From contig NZ_JBHTCT010000037.1 of the NCBI RefSeq assembly GCF_042665595.1, positions 124,001-188,000 on the forward strand: a DNA stretch of 64,000 nucleotides. Direction: 5' to 3'. Both the position numbers and the translations under genes were made by a program. Numbering within the stretch: the stretch's first letter is position 1; the number at the start of each line of letters is the position of its first letter. Positions 32,279-41,013 of the stretch are shown here, piece after piece. This stretch comes from Bhargavaea changchunensis. GTDB lineage: Bacteria > Bacillota > Bacilli > Bacillales_A > Planococcaceae. Under the pieces are notes generated by a model, which did no database searches, was not told the origin of the DNA, and was given only the letters and a program-made list of their open reading frames with translations.

Positions 32279-33625
32279 ATGAAGAAAAGCAGATTTGCAG
32301 CACTGACGCTGTCGGCGTCACTGTTGCTCTCGGGTGTGGTGATGATGCCGGCCGACTTCGGCGGACAGGTCACCGCTGAGGCTGCGAAGCCTGGCAATCC
32401 TGCAGCGTTTGATCAAAAGGTGATTTCGAGGATTGATGCGGAGCGCATCTACGCTGACGTCCGGTACCTGAGCGAGACGATCGGGCCCCGTGTTGCAGGC
32501 ACCGCAGAGGAGCGGGAAGCGGCTTCTCTGATCCAAGATCGGCTGGAATCGTACGGATACGAAATAGAGGTACAGGAATTCAGCATCCCCGATACGATGA
32601 CAGGACACTTATCTACATCAAACGGGGACGAAGTGGAAGCATCCTTCCCTTCGGGAGCCGCGGAAACGCCTGCGGAAGGCTTGACCGCACAGCTCTATGA
32701 CGCGGGTCTCGGCTCTCCTGCCGACTTCACGGAAGAAGCGGAAGGGAAGATCGCGCTGATCAGCCGAGGCGGATTCGCGTTCCGAGATAAGATTGACAAT
32801 GCCACTGCGGCTGGTGCAGCCGGTGTCATCATCTACGACAACAGCGAAGCGTCCGGGCCGCCGAACATGAGCATCGGGGAGGACGCGCCGCTTCCGGTCG
32901 CGGGGATCAAGAAAGTGTCCGGCGAAGCGCTTCTTGAAGATGTCGTAGCGACAGGGGGCACGGTCACCCTGAAGGTTGACGCAATTACCGGGCAGACGTC
33001 CCGGAACATCATTGCAACACGTGCGCCGAAGCACGTGAGCAACCCGGACATTGTCCATGTATCCGCGCACTTCGACAGCGTGCCGCTGGCGCCGGGTGCC
33101 AGTGACAATGCGACCGGGACGTCGACCGCGCTTGAAATTGCCCGCGTGCTGAAGAGTTACCCGATTGACAAGGAAGTGCGATTTGCATTTGTCGGCGCTG
33201 AAGAGATCGGCCTCGTCGGTTCCGCCCACTATGTTTCGACTTTGACCGAAGATGAACTGTCCCGCAGCATCGCGAACTTCAACATGGACATGGTCGGCAC
33301 TTCCTGGGAGAACGCAACCGCCATCTTCATGAACACGCTGGACGGCCAGCCGAACATCGTCACCGAGGCTGCACTTGCCACACAGGACAGAATCGGCACA
33401 CCATCTGAATTGATCCTTTACCAGCGCGGCGCTTCGGACCATGTCAACTTCCACGAGGCAGGCATTCCGGCGGTGAACTTTATCCGGCGCGAGCCGGGTA
33501 CTGCGGCACTTGAGCCGTATTACCACACCCCGCAGGACACAATCGAGTATGTCAGCAAAGAGCGTCTGAAGGAAGCGGGCGACCTCGTTGGCTCAGCGCT
33601 TTACTCGGTCATTCGTAAAAACTGA
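32279..33625 (+). CDS. Secreted M28 aminopeptidase with PA domain (YwaD-like)
   Basis: 448 aa. Signal peptide MKKSRFAALTLSASLLLSGVVMM...VTAEA (about 1-36). PA domain at about 135-225 (GKIALISRGGFAFRDKIDNATAAGAAGVIIYDN). The M28 zinc peptidase domain carries the expected ligands: H264 in SAHFDS, D276 in GASDNATG, catalytic E308 and ligand E309 in GAEEIGL, D337 in FNMDMVG, and a His in YYHTPQDT. A two-zinc aminopeptidase acting outside the cell on peptides. ATG at 32279 is 10 nt after GGGGG; the in-frame ATG at 32270 is too close. Possible cre site upstream. Confidence 0.92.
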   Translation: MKKSRFAALTLSASLLLSGVVMMPADFGGQVTAEAAKPGNPAAFDQKVISRIDAERIYADVRYLSETIGPRVAGTAEEREAASLIQDRLESYGYEIEVQEFSIPDTMTGHLSTSNGDEVEASFPSGAAETPAEGLTAQLYDAGLGSPADFTEEAEGKIALISRGGFAFRDKIDNATAAGAAGVIIYDNSEASGPPNMSIGEDAPLPVAGIKKVSGEALLEDVVATGGTVTLKVDAITGQTSRNIIATRAPKHVSNPDIVHVSAHFDSVPLAPGASDNATGTSTALEIARVLKSYPIDKEVRFAFVGAEEIGLVGSAHYVSTLTEDELSRSIANFNMDMVGTSWENATAIFMNTLDGQPNIVTEAALATQDRIGTPSELILYQRGASDHVNFHEAGIPAVNFIRREPGTAALEPYYHTPQDTIEYVSKERLKEAGDLVGSALYSVIRKN

Positions 33626-33776
33626 ACAGTCGAACCAGCCGTCCGGCCACCTGCCGGGCGGTTTTTCTTGTGCCGGTATTTTGTTTTACAAGATAGTTGA
33701 CGTGGAGGCCCCCGACCACTATCATGGTAAACAAGATAGAGGTAGTTGGTTTAACAAGTTACTGGAGGAGATGGGC

Positions 33777-34106
33777 ATGACGACAAGCCAGATGCTGAAG
33801 GGGGTGCTGGAAGGGTGCCTTCTTGCCATCATCGGCAGGGGAGAAACGTATGGATATGAAATGGTGGAGAAATTGGGGGAATACGGGCTGACGATGGTGA
33901 GCGAGGGAAGCATTTATCCGGTGCTTCTCCGAATGCAGAAGGAAGGGCTCGTCATGACGGTCATGCGGCCGTCGCCGAACGGGCCGAAGCGCAAGTATTA
34001 CCGGCTGACACAGGCCGGGGAAGAAGAACTTGAGGCATTCAAACAACGCTGGAACGTGATGGCGGGGGCTGTCGGAAATCTGCTGAAGGGGAGCGGGAAA
34101 AAATGA
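33777..34106 (+). CDS. PadR-family transcriptional regulator
   Basis: 109 aa. Winged helix: MLKGVLEGCLLAIIGRGETYGYEMVEKLGEYGLTMVSEGSIYPVLLRMQKEGLVMTVMRPSPNGPKRKYYRLTQAGEEELE is the classic PadR domain, with a short C-terminal helix. ATG at 33777 is 8 nt after GGAGG. The upstream region has ACAAGATAG twice, about 40 bp apart, which might be part of an operator. Overlaps the following HAAS-type membrane gene by 4 nt, the usual PadR-HAAS pairing. Confidence 0.92.
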   Translation: MTTSQMLKGVLEGCLLAIIGRGETYGYEMVEKLGEYGLTMVSEGSIYPVLLRMQKEGLVMTVMRPSPNGPKRKYYRLTQAGEEELEAFKQRWNVMAGAVGNLLKGSGKK

Positions 34107-34861
34107 AGCTGTCAAAGAGAAGTGAGGAGTTCATTGCGAACGTCCGGATGTATCTGATGGCATCAGGCAAGAATGAACGGGAGATTGACGAAGTCGCGGG
34201 AGAGCTGGAGGACCATCTGGCGGAGCTTGAGCGCCGGGGGGAAAACGTGGACCGGATCACCGGCGGTTCGCCGAAGGAATATCTAGCGTCGCTTGAACAG
34301 GAGATGGACAACGATTATGCCGGCTGGCTCAAGTACGTGCCTGCGTTTCTGCTGTCGTTTGCAGCTTTTGCCGCCATGGGTCCCGCCATCCGCGGAATGT
34401 TTTCCCTTAATCTGCTGCAGCTGATCGGTTATCCGGTTGTCGCGGTGATCGTCATTGTGCTTTACCGTATCATGTTCCGGAACATGGCGGCCGGCCAGTG
34501 GAGCAATAAGAAGCTGTTCTTCGCGGGCGGCGGCTTATCGATGCTGTCCGTTCTCCTGTTTGTCGGAGTTCTTCTGGCAAGTTCCTTTATCATGGACCCG
34601 TTCTACTCGGCCGGCCAGGCCGGAAACCTTGTGGTCATCGTGCTGTCGGCCGCGGCGTTTGCAGCGGCTGCGGCGATGATGGGCTCGTGGCTCCTCATCA
34701 CGATTCCGGTTGCGCTCTTTCTGCCTGAGTGGCTGATTCTTTCCATGCCGCTCCAGGAGGAGGCCAAGATGGTCGCATCGGCCTTCATCTCGTTTATCGC
34801 CGTCGCCCTGGTCATCGCAGCACACGTGTTTTATGAAAGGCGCAAGATTGATCATGTATAA
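34103..34861 (+). CDS. HAAS-domain membrane protein, PadR partner
   Basis: 252 aa. The N-terminal about 70 residues (MYLMASGKNEREIDEVAGELEDHLAELERRGENVDRITGGSPKEYLASLEQEM) match the HAAS helical domain found next to PadR regulators, followed by six membrane helices. Such pairs are thought to sense envelope or membrane state; no enzymatic motif is present. ATGA overlap with padR and a strong terminator downstream define a two-gene operon. Confidence 0.8.
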   Translation: MKLSKRSEEFIANVRMYLMASGKNEREIDEVAGELEDHLAELERRGENVDRITGGSPKEYLASLEQEMDNDYAGWLKYVPAFLLSFAAFAAMGPAIRGMFSLNLLQLIGYPVVAVIVIVLYRIMFRNMAAGQWSNKKLFFAGGGLSMLSVLLFVGVLLASSFIMDPFYSAGQAGNLVVIVLSAAAFAAAAAMMGSWLLITIPVALFLPEWLILSMPLQEEAKMVASAFISFIAVALVIAAHVFYERRKIDHV

Positions 34862-34908
34862 AAAACCCGGCAGTCCGTCCGCTTATGCGGTCAGGCTGCC
34901 GGGTTTTT
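34861..34908. terminator. Bidirectional terminator
   Basis: AAAAACCCGGCAG pairs with CTGCCGGGTTTTT, between the HAAS gene and the convergent RDD gene; A and T runs on both sides. Confidence 0.88.
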
Positions 34909-35437
34909 GTTCATCTGCCGCATTTTCCAGCCTGACAACCTCCGTACGTATGGCCAGGTCATACACGGACTGCTTTCTTTTTGTGAAAAACGGAGCGGCG
35001 ATATAGGCACCGATCAGGGCGTAGATCAGTCCTCCTAAAATCATATATCCTACCGGTACAGGGTCATCCCCGAGCCACATGAGCCGGTAGACGAGGAAAT
35101 GGGACAGTTCCCACGGCACAAACTTCAGCGCGGTCCTCACGGCGGAATGCAGAACTGAAAGGGGACGACCGTCCAGATCCATGACCCGGATGCCGATGAT
35201 TCGCTTACCGAACGAGCCGCCGCCGATTCGGGAATCGGCCAGGGTGAAGTAAAGTGAAACGGGCAGCGTGATCATGAGGAATCCAGCAAGCTGAGCCGAT
35301 GCCGGTGATCCCGTGAACAACTGCTGGATGGATGGAATGAGAAACATGCTGAAGACAGCCAGGACCAGCATATAAGCGAGAATCAGCAGGTAATCAAACA
35401 GGAACGCTTTTAGCCGCAGGAAAAAGCCTGCATTCAT
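34883..35437 (-). CDS. RDD-family membrane protein
   Basis: 184 aa. RDD domain: FFLRLKAFLFDYLLILAYMLVL (R and D of the first helix), then a second helix, DSRIGGGSFGKRIIGIRVMDLDGRPLS (the GKR loop), and a last helix (VGYMILGGLIYALIGAYIA). Three to four membrane spans in total. RDD proteins are of poorly known function; some Bacillales members are implicated in Na+ or Na+/H+ movement. AAAAGGAG lies 8 nt before the ATG. Monocistronic. Confidence 0.85.
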   Translation of the reverse strand: MNAGFFLRLKAFLFDYLLILAYMLVLAVFSMFLIPSIQQLFTGSPASAQLAGFLMITLPVSLYFTLADSRIGGGSFGKRIIGIRVMDLDGRPLSVLHSAVRTALKFVPWELSHFLVYRLMWLGDDPVPVGYMILGGLIYALIGAYIAAPFFTKRKQSVYDLAIRTEVVRLENAADEQKPGSLTA

Positions 35438-35463
35438 CCGGTCCGCTCCTTTTTAATGAGATA

Positions 35464-35491
35464 AAGCCGGCTCCCCATCGGAAACCGGCTT
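35464..35491 (-). terminator. Hairpin after the acetamidase-family gene
   Basis: AAGCCGG and CCGGCTT form a 7-bp stem 14 nt apart; on the minus strand it is followed by TTTAT. It lies 10 nt beyond the acetamidase-family stop codon, so a weak terminator is likely. Confidence 0.6.
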
Positions 35492-35500
35492 GTCCTCATC

Positions 35501-36406
35501 TTATTCAAACAGGGTGACGCCATATGCCTCCAGCACATATTTCGGCACGAAAAAGCGCGCTGTCATGAGTGGATCGACAATCTGGCTGATCTGCGAGTGT
35601 CCTGCGGCGCTCATCATCATGGCAAGATCTGCGACATTAAGGTGAGTTCTTGGCAGGAGGAAGTCAGCCATCTCTTCAACGGCCGCTTTTGCCGCCTCAT
35701 CGAGTGTCGGCTTCGAGACGAGAAACGCGATGCCGTCTTCGTTCTCGAGGAGCGGGTGGCGCAAGGCGCCTTCTTTCACGACTTCAAGCGTGACCGTCGC
35801 TTTGCCGGGCACTTCGATGCCGGAGACGCCGATTTCCCCGTCGCCCATTGCGGCGTGGAAATCCCCGAGCGCAAACAACGCGCCTTCCGCGAACACTGGG
35901 AAGTAGAGCGTCGCGCCTTCGGTGATCAGTGTCGTGTCCATGTTGCCGCCGTGTGCACCGGGCGTCCCGCACGGCACGGGCTCGCCTTCTGGAGCGACTC
36001 CGATGACGCCGATCATCTTGTTGAGGGGGATTTTCAGCTTGTCGTCAAAGATGGCATAATCGCCTTCGACCGGGATAATCTTGGACGCCATCTCTTCCTG
36101 GCGGTGACCGAGCACGCCGAGGTCAGGACCTGTCGCCATCACGCCCTGGTTGCCGATCTCGAGCTTCTCGATCCGCACCTTCAGCACGTCACCCGGCTGT
36201 GCCCCTTCCACGTAGATCGGGCCCGTCGCCGGATTGATCCGGTCCCAGTCGATGCCGCCGATCTTCGTCTCGGCCGACTGGACCTGGTTTTCAAAGCAGT
36301 CATAGGTTTCGATTTCAATCGTCGTTCCCGATGCCACGCGTTTGACCGGTTCGTGTGCTTTGTCGAACGCATAGATCACATCATTGCATGCCAATGTTTC
36401 TGCCAT
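35501..36406 (-). CDS. Acetamidase/formamidase family protein
   Basis: 301 aa. Family motifs: NPATGPIYVEGAQPGDVLKVRIEKLEIGNQGV, then IPLNKMIGVIGVAPEGEPVPCGTPGAHGGNMDTTLITEGATLYFPVFAEGALFALGDFHAAMGDGEIGVSGIEVPG, which holds the conserved Cys, His and Asp positions of FmdA/AmdA. Hydrolyses short amides to ammonia and acid; the substrate is not determinable. The start at 36406 has AAGGGGG 8 nt upstream; longer in-frame starts have no ribosome site. Monocistronic. Confidence 0.92.
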   Translation of the reverse strand: MAETLACNDVIYAFDKAHEPVKRVASGTTIEIETYDCFENQVQSAETKIGGIDWDRINPATGPIYVEGAQPGDVLKVRIEKLEIGNQGVMATGPDLGVLGHRQEEMASKIIPVEGDYAIFDDKLKIPLNKMIGVIGVAPEGEPVPCGTPGAHGGNMDTTLITEGATLYFPVFAEGALFALGDFHAAMGDGEIGVSGIEVPGKATVTLEVVKEGALRHPLLENEDGIAFLVSKPTLDEAAKAAVEEMADFLLPRTHLNVADLAMMMSAAGHSQISQIVDPLMTARFFVPKYVLEAYGVTLFE

Positions 36407-36501
36407 TACCGATGCCCCCTTATATACTCGTGTTGGCAATAGTCTATCAATTAAGGCGTTTAAAAACCAGCAGAAGCGCATGCGCCTCTGCCGGCAGCAG
36501 G

Positions 36502-36600
36502 GGTGGTCATTCAGGGGGGAAGGGGTGGTGACTCAACGGGTGCGAGGTGAAAACTCGGATGGTGTCAGGTGGTGACTCGTGTACCTGTTGGTTGTGATTC
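36502..36600. repeat. Five degenerate 11-bp units phased at exactly 22 bp
   Basis: Units start at 36502, 36524, 36546, 36568 and 36590: GGTGGTCATTC, GGTGGTGACTC, GGTGAAAACTC, GGTGGTGACTC, GGTTGTGATTC. Spacing is constant at 22 bp while the intervening bases vary, so one face of the helix is repeated every two turns. The last unit overlaps the stop codon of the alkyltransferase-like gene. No gene lies in the 36406-36599 gap. Confidence 0.75.
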
Positions 36601-36925
36601 ACCATTCCTCCCCGTCAAACCCGGGATCCCATCTGTATCGTTCCATGTCCACACGCTTTCCGCCGATCACAGGCACGCCTTCGTCGCGAAGGCGCTCCTC
36701 CTGTTCAAAGGCGGTCTCCCCGTCACTGATGACAATCTCTCCCTTTGCATTCACGATGCGGTGCCAGGGAATGCCATGCTTCCGGCTCATCGAGTGCAAA
36801 ATCCGGGTAACCTGGCGTGCGGCCCTCGCGTTGCCGGCAAGACGTGCGATCTGGCCATAGGAGGCGACCGTTCCGGCAGGCACTTCCTTTAATAATTTCA
36901 CGACTCGCTCTGTAAAGTCTTCCAT
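36599..36925 (-). CDS. Alkyltransferase-like protein (ATL, MGMT homologue lacking catalytic Cys)
   Basis: 108 aa. The DNA-binding domain of O6-alkylguanine transferases: FTERVVKLLKEVPAGTVASYGQIARLAGNARAARQVTRILHSM includes the helix-turn-helix with the Arg finger. The active-site motif PCHR is replaced by PWHR (IPWHRIVNAKG), the hallmark of ATL proteins, which bind alkylated guanine and hand the lesion to nucleotide excision repair instead of repairing it. Its start overlaps the end of the ydbT-like gene by 28 nt, so it is likely the last gene of that minus-strand operon. Confidence 0.9.
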   Translation of the reverse strand: MEDFTERVVKLLKEVPAGTVASYGQIARLAGNARAARQVTRILHSMSRKHGIPWHRIVNAKGEIVISDGETAFEQEERLRDEGVPVIGGKRVDMERYRWDPGFDGEEW

Positions 36926-38451
36926 GGTTCCGCCTCCCCGTCAGCCCGGATCAGTTCCGGTTTCCGTTCTGTGTACCATCGGTCAAATTGTTCCGCGGCC
37001 GCTCCCGGCAAGTCCTTCAGCTCTTCGACATGGACCGGCTTCGCGCGATTGGTCGTGCCGATTGTGGCCACACCAAACCGCTTCTGCAGCCAAGATTGGG
37101 AAACCGCTGCCTCGATCACCTTTTCCCGCCTGCTGAGGAACGTCTCCCGCCACAAGCCGCCTTTCCTGAACTGAACAAACGGCCCGCGGATGGCGTAGCG
37201 GGTGTTGCGGTAGTCAAAGTACCTCAGGAGATAAGTGAAGGCGAAAAGGGCCGCTGCCAAAAGCGGCCAGTCCGGGACAAACGGAAAATCCGGACGCCAG
37301 AAGAATAGCGCAACCGTGGCAATCACGGCGATGAACGGGAAACGGAGCATCCGGACAGTCAGCCCGGCTTTCGGAAGACGTTCCATTCCGTCCAGCACCT
37401 CGATATCCGGCAGCAGCTCGCCGACCAGCTCCACCGCACGCTGTTTCTGCAGAAACGGATAAAGGGAGCTGATGTCTTCCAGATTGTCCTCAAAGCTGCC
37501 GACCGTAACCAGCTTTGCTTCCGCGAGCCCGAGCAGCCGTTTCAACGGCGTTTCCGTAATCTGGACTGCCTGGACGTTCTTTTTCCTGACGGAGAGCGAC
37601 TGCTCAGTCAGCACACCCCGCCGTATGTAAATCCGCTCGTCATCCGACGAGATCTCATATCGGCCATACTTCAGGTAGGTCCGGATGATGCCGAATGCTA
37701 TCGCCGCCACGGCAAACAGGGCGATTGTGATGCCGAGCACGACCCCGGAGCCCGTCAGGAACGACAGGAACCCTTCAGCGCGGCTTTCAATGTCAATAAA
37801 GTCATCGATGTTCGAGTAAACCGTCGCGAGCACGGGAATGAGCGCAATGAAACTGAACGACAGGAAGGAGGCCTTCAGCACGTCCTTCAGCTCAGGCGTG
37901 AAGTGAATGGTACGGACCTTTTCCGGGAGCGGTTCCTGAATCTCCGAAGCCTCACCCTCCATGCTTTCCGCCCCGGTCACTGTCTGGGCGGCCATCATCC
38001 GCTCCCTGCGGTAGCCGTCGAGCGCCTCTTCGATCCGGGCGGCTTCCGCTTTTGTGACCGCGGGGAACTTCACGCTTGCATCCTCACCGTCCGCCCCGGT
38101 CTCAAGCGTGAGTGAGGTGAGGCCGAACAGCCGCAGGACAGCGGGCACCTGCCGATTGACGTTCTGCACTCGGCGGAACGGCACATTGCGATGCTTCCTG
38201 GAAAAGACGCCGCTGTCGATCTGAACCGAATCCGACTCCAGCCGGTAAGTCGTACGCCACCACGACAGGACGATATTCAGGATGGAAATCGATATCGCCG
38301 CGATGAAGATCCAGCGGCCCGCCACCACCCATACCGCATCGGAACCTCCCCTGAGGACGAACAGGAAGATGAAAACAATGGCACTGTTTTTGATGAGTTC
38401 ATACAGGGACAGGACGATCCGCCCCGGATGCATGCGCCGGTTTTCCATCAT
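36898..38451 (-). CDS. ydbT: bPH2 membrane protein YdbT-like
   Basis: 517 aa. Pairs of membrane helices (about 20-60, 185-245, 365-405) are each followed by a bacterial PH domain segment: YRLESDSVQIDSGVFSRKHRNVPFRRVQNVNR, YEISSDDERIYIRRGVLTEQSLSVRKKNVQAVQI, and YAIRGPFVQFRKGGLWRETFLSRREKVIEAAVSQSWLQ. Three repeats are present, as in YdbT. In Bacillus subtilis YdbS/YdbT counter certain antimicrobial compounds by an unknown mechanism. The start overlaps the ydbS-like stop (ATGA). Confidence 0.85.
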   Translation of the reverse strand: MMENRRMHPGRIVLSLYELIKNSAIVFIFLFVLRGGSDAVWVVAGRWIFIAAISISILNIVLSWWRTTYRLESDSVQIDSGVFSRKHRNVPFRRVQNVNRQVPAVLRLFGLTSLTLETGADGEDASVKFPAVTKAEAARIEEALDGYRRERMMAAQTVTGAESMEGEASEIQEPLPEKVRTIHFTPELKDVLKASFLSFSFIALIPVLATVYSNIDDFIDIESRAEGFLSFLTGSGVVLGITIALFAVAAIAFGIIRTYLKYGRYEISSDDERIYIRRGVLTEQSLSVRKKNVQAVQITETPLKRLLGLAEAKLVTVGSFEDNLEDISSLYPFLQKQRAVELVGELLPDIEVLDGMERLPKAGLTVRMLRFPFIAVIATVALFFWRPDFPFVPDWPLLAAALFAFTYLLRYFDYRNTRYAIRGPFVQFRKGGLWRETFLSRREKVIEAAVSQSWLQKRFGVATIGTTNRAKPVHVEELKDLPGAAAEQFDRWYTERKPELIRADGEAEPWKTLQSES

Positions 38452-38945
38452 TCGTCCTCCTCACGGATCCTCGCGAGGCGGGAGATGCGATTGCGGAATT
38501 CCTTCGCCTCCTGCTCGGGCAGCGCCGGGATGGAATGGTTCGAGCCCATAGTGCCGACTGTAAGCGTGTAAAGGCCGAATTTCCGCAGCAGCGGGCCCTG
38601 TTCGAGTCCGACGTACTGGACCTTCGTCATCGGGACCGTCTGATGCTGGACGGTGATCACGCCGTGGCGCAGCTTCACGAATTCCTCATCCGCTCCGTAG
38701 CGCCATGTCCGCTGAAGGATCACCGGTTCGATGAAGATCGAATACACTGCCGACAGGATCGTCAGCCCGCCTAATATCCACAGAACCGTCATCGCCCAGT
38801 CCCACCAGCCGAACCGGTTGCCTGCAATGATCAGACCTGCAAACACGAGCAGCATGATTCCGTGCCTGATCGAGTTCGACAGGCGCCACACGGTCACCGC
38901 CTTTTTTGAAATTCTGCCTTCCGGCTCCCTGATGTCAACTTCCAT
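38448..38945 (-). CDS. ydbS: bPH2 membrane protein YdbS-like
   Basis: 165 aa. Two membrane helices (about 30-75) and one bPH2 domain (RTWRYGADEEFVKLRHGVITVQHQTVPMTKVQYVGLEQGPLLRKFGLYTLTVGT). First gene of the minus-strand operon ydbS-ydbT-ATL. GGAGG lies 10 nt upstream of the ATG. The two proteins are expected to form a membrane complex. Confidence 0.87.
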   Translation of the reverse strand: MEVDIREPEGRISKKAVTVWRLSNSIRHGIMLLVFAGLIIAGNRFGWWDWAMTVLWILGGLTILSAVYSIFIEPVILQRTWRYGADEEFVKLRHGVITVQHQTVPMTKVQYVGLEQGPLLRKFGLYTLTVGTMGSNHSIPALPEQEAKEFRNRISRLARIREEDE

Positions 38946-39070
38946 TTGCCCTGCACCTCCGAGTCATCTTCATTCTTTTACGGAAAGGCGTGTGTGAAGG
39001 TTTCACGGAACCGGGGCCGGGATTCTTCCGTATACGGTATCATGGTAATAAAAAGACTGGGGGTGACCGG

Positions 39071-40744
39071 ATGAAGCGATGGGTGACGGCTGTGCTTGCG
39101 ATGCTGGTGGTGCTGGCAGGCGCCGTTCCGGCTGCTGCCGAGGATGTGACGGTGAGCAAATCCCAGGTGCGTCTCTGGATCGGTCCGGAGGGCGCGGTGA
39201 GGGTCAATGAAATCCATACATATGAAATTCCGGACGGGACCGGGGCGGTGTTGAGGGACTTTACCTATGGCATCCACGAAAACATCATCGGCTTCAGTGC
39301 AGGAGAAGTGGACGGAGCGGCGCAGGTCGGTGAAGTCGCTGATGATGAGGTCCGGCCCGTCGCGGTCCGGGAAAACGGCACCGGCTGGGAACTGCTTTTG
39401 GACGGCAAAAGCGGAAAACGGACGTTCCTGCTGTCTTATTTGCTGGAAGATGCGCTCCAGGTGTACGAAGGATACAGCGATCTGGAAGTCACATTGTTCT
39501 CCAGCACGAGCTATGAGTTCGAAGGACTGCGGAATCTCGAAGTCTCCGTGGTCCTGCCGGGCGGTGCAGGCGCCGCTTCGATCCGGCCGTACACGAGGAA
39601 TATGAACGGTTCCGAAGTGGATCTGAAGGACAACGGTGTCATTTTCCGGGATCCGGTCATCGAGGAGCCGCTGGACGCATCCTACCGGGTATTTTTCCCT
39701 TCCGGTGTCTTGACGGAGGCCGTGAAAGGCTCTGCTCCGATGACTTTGGAGGAAGCTGCCAAGGCGGAAGAGGAGCGTTTTACCTATGCGGCCGCGGTTC
39801 GCCCGTACCGGGAAACGTTTGAGAAAGCCGGATTTCCCCTCGCCCTGGCGTTTATTCTGGCCGGGCTGGCGAGTCTCGCCGTGCCACAGCGGCTGCCGAT
39901 CATGAGAAGGGATGAGTCGCTGATCCTTTCCCTGGATCTGGTCTACCTGCATTTCGTGCGTTGGGCGGGACGCTTCACGCCGCGTGCGGCGGATGCGATG
40001 CTGTACGGATTGCTCGAGAAGAGGGCGGTGTCCGTCACCGGAGGGCCGGGCAACCAGGTTTGGGAATTAAAAGGCGGCACGGCACGGCTTGAGCCGCATG
40101 AGCAACTGTTCGTCCGAAACATGTTCCGGGAAACGGCTGGCGGGCGCATCCTCGGGCCGCGGGAAATCGAATCGGACAGGGCAAAAAAAGCACTTAGGGA
40201 ATGGCATGGGTCGGTCCTCAAGATGCTGGAGGAAGCGGGCACATTGAACCTGGTCATCCCGAAGCGTGTGCTGCTCGTCTCGGCGCTTGTCCCGACAGCA
40301 GCCGCCATCACCGGGGCGGTTGTCTCCGCGATGCCCGCGGGCTGGCTGGCCGCATATTTGGCCGGCATTCTCGTATTCCTGTATCTGCACGTGAAGAACA
40401 TGCACTGGCGCTGGCTCGGTTTTGTCTACGGTCTTTACCTGACCTTTGGCGTGGCGGCATTTGACGTGCCGGGCACCGGAGCGGTCATCCTGCTGTTCGT
40501 CATCGCCTATCTTCTCGTGTGGCTCTTTTTCCCGCGTGCGCTTTTCGTCTCCAGGTTCGCCTACCGGCTCAAATATGCCATCAACCGGCTGATCTATACA
40601 GAAGACCGTTTCAGTGTGCCGGAAGCGACACCGGAAGAACGCCGGCTTCGCGAACACCGTATCCACGTGCTGGCACCGAAATTCAGGGGGCTCGCGCGGA
40701 TGTACAGGGACTGGACGGGGATTGGGGGGAAGACGGATGGGTGA
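39071..40744 (+). CDS. DUF2207-family membrane protein
   Basis: 557 aa. Signal peptide (MKRWVTAVLAMLVVLAGAVPAAAED), then an extracytoplasmic beta domain typical of DUF2207 (VNEIHTYEIPDGTGAVLRDFTYGI...YLLEDALQVYEGYSDLEVTLFSS), a membrane helix near residue 265, a cytoplasmic stretch and four closely spaced helices (about 400-490). Function unknown in the family. ATG at 39071 has a GGGGGTGA ribosome site. Overlaps the next small gene by 8 nt. Confidence 0.8.
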   Translation: MKRWVTAVLAMLVVLAGAVPAAAEDVTVSKSQVRLWIGPEGAVRVNEIHTYEIPDGTGAVLRDFTYGIHENIIGFSAGEVDGAAQVGEVADDEVRPVAVRENGTGWELLLDGKSGKRTFLLSYLLEDALQVYEGYSDLEVTLFSSTSYEFEGLRNLEVSVVLPGGAGAASIRPYTRNMNGSEVDLKDNGVIFRDPVIEEPLDASYRVFFPSGVLTEAVKGSAPMTLEEAAKAEEERFTYAAAVRPYRETFEKAGFPLALAFILAGLASLAVPQRLPIMRRDESLILSLDLVYLHFVRWAGRFTPRAADAMLYGLLEKRAVSVTGGPGNQVWELKGGTARLEPHEQLFVRNMFRETAGGRILGPREIESDRAKKALREWHGSVLKMLEEAGTLNLVIPKRVLLVSALVPTAAAITGAVVSAMPAGWLAAYLAGILVFLYLHVKNMHWRWLGFVYGLYLTFGVAAFDVPGTGAVILLFVIAYLLVWLFFPRALFVSRFAYRLKYAINRLIYTEDRFSVPEATPEERRLREHRIHVLAPKFRGLARMYRDWTGIGGKTDG

Positions 40745-41006
40745 TCTGATCATGCTGCTGATCGGTTTTTTAGAAACCCGCTGGCCGACAAAGAAAAACC
40801 GGCTCATCAGCCGGCGGTTGAGGCTGTTGAAGAAAAGCGGAGTCTGGAACGATCTGAACGTCCGTTACGGACCCGTCGTGCTCGGCAGCACGGAATTCCG
40901 GGAATGGATCCGGAATCAGGATGTGGAGGTTATCCTGGCGGACCCCGCAAGGACGGACTTGTTTATGCGGGAGCTTGACAAGTATGTAAAAGAGATGGGC
41001 CTATAG
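40737..41006 (+). CDS. Hypothetical 89-aa protein
   Basis: 89 aa, hydrophobic start (MGDLIMLLIGFLETRW) then basic and helical (KKNRLISRRLRLLKKSGVWNDLNVRYGPVVLGSTEFREWIRNQDVEVILADPARTDLFMRELDKYVKEMG). No family recognised. GGGGGGA lies 6 nt upstream of the ATG and translation is coupled to the DUF2207 gene. The phased repeat begins directly after its stop codon. Confidence 0.6.
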   Translation: MGDLIMLLIGFLETRWPTKKNRLISRRLRLLKKSGVWNDLNVRYGPVVLGSTEFREWIRNQDVEVILADPARTDLFMRELDKYVKEMGL

Positions 41007-41013
41007 CAGGCCG

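Noticed and set aside
32115..32279. Riboswitch or T-box before the M28 peptidase
   Set aside because: A GGGACT/AGTCCC pairing exists but no terminator/antiterminator pair or known aptamer core is visible.
36599..36925. Active O6-alkylguanine-DNA methyltransferase
   Set aside because: The nucleophile Cys of PCHR is Trp (PWHR), so it cannot transfer alkyl groups; annotated as ATL.
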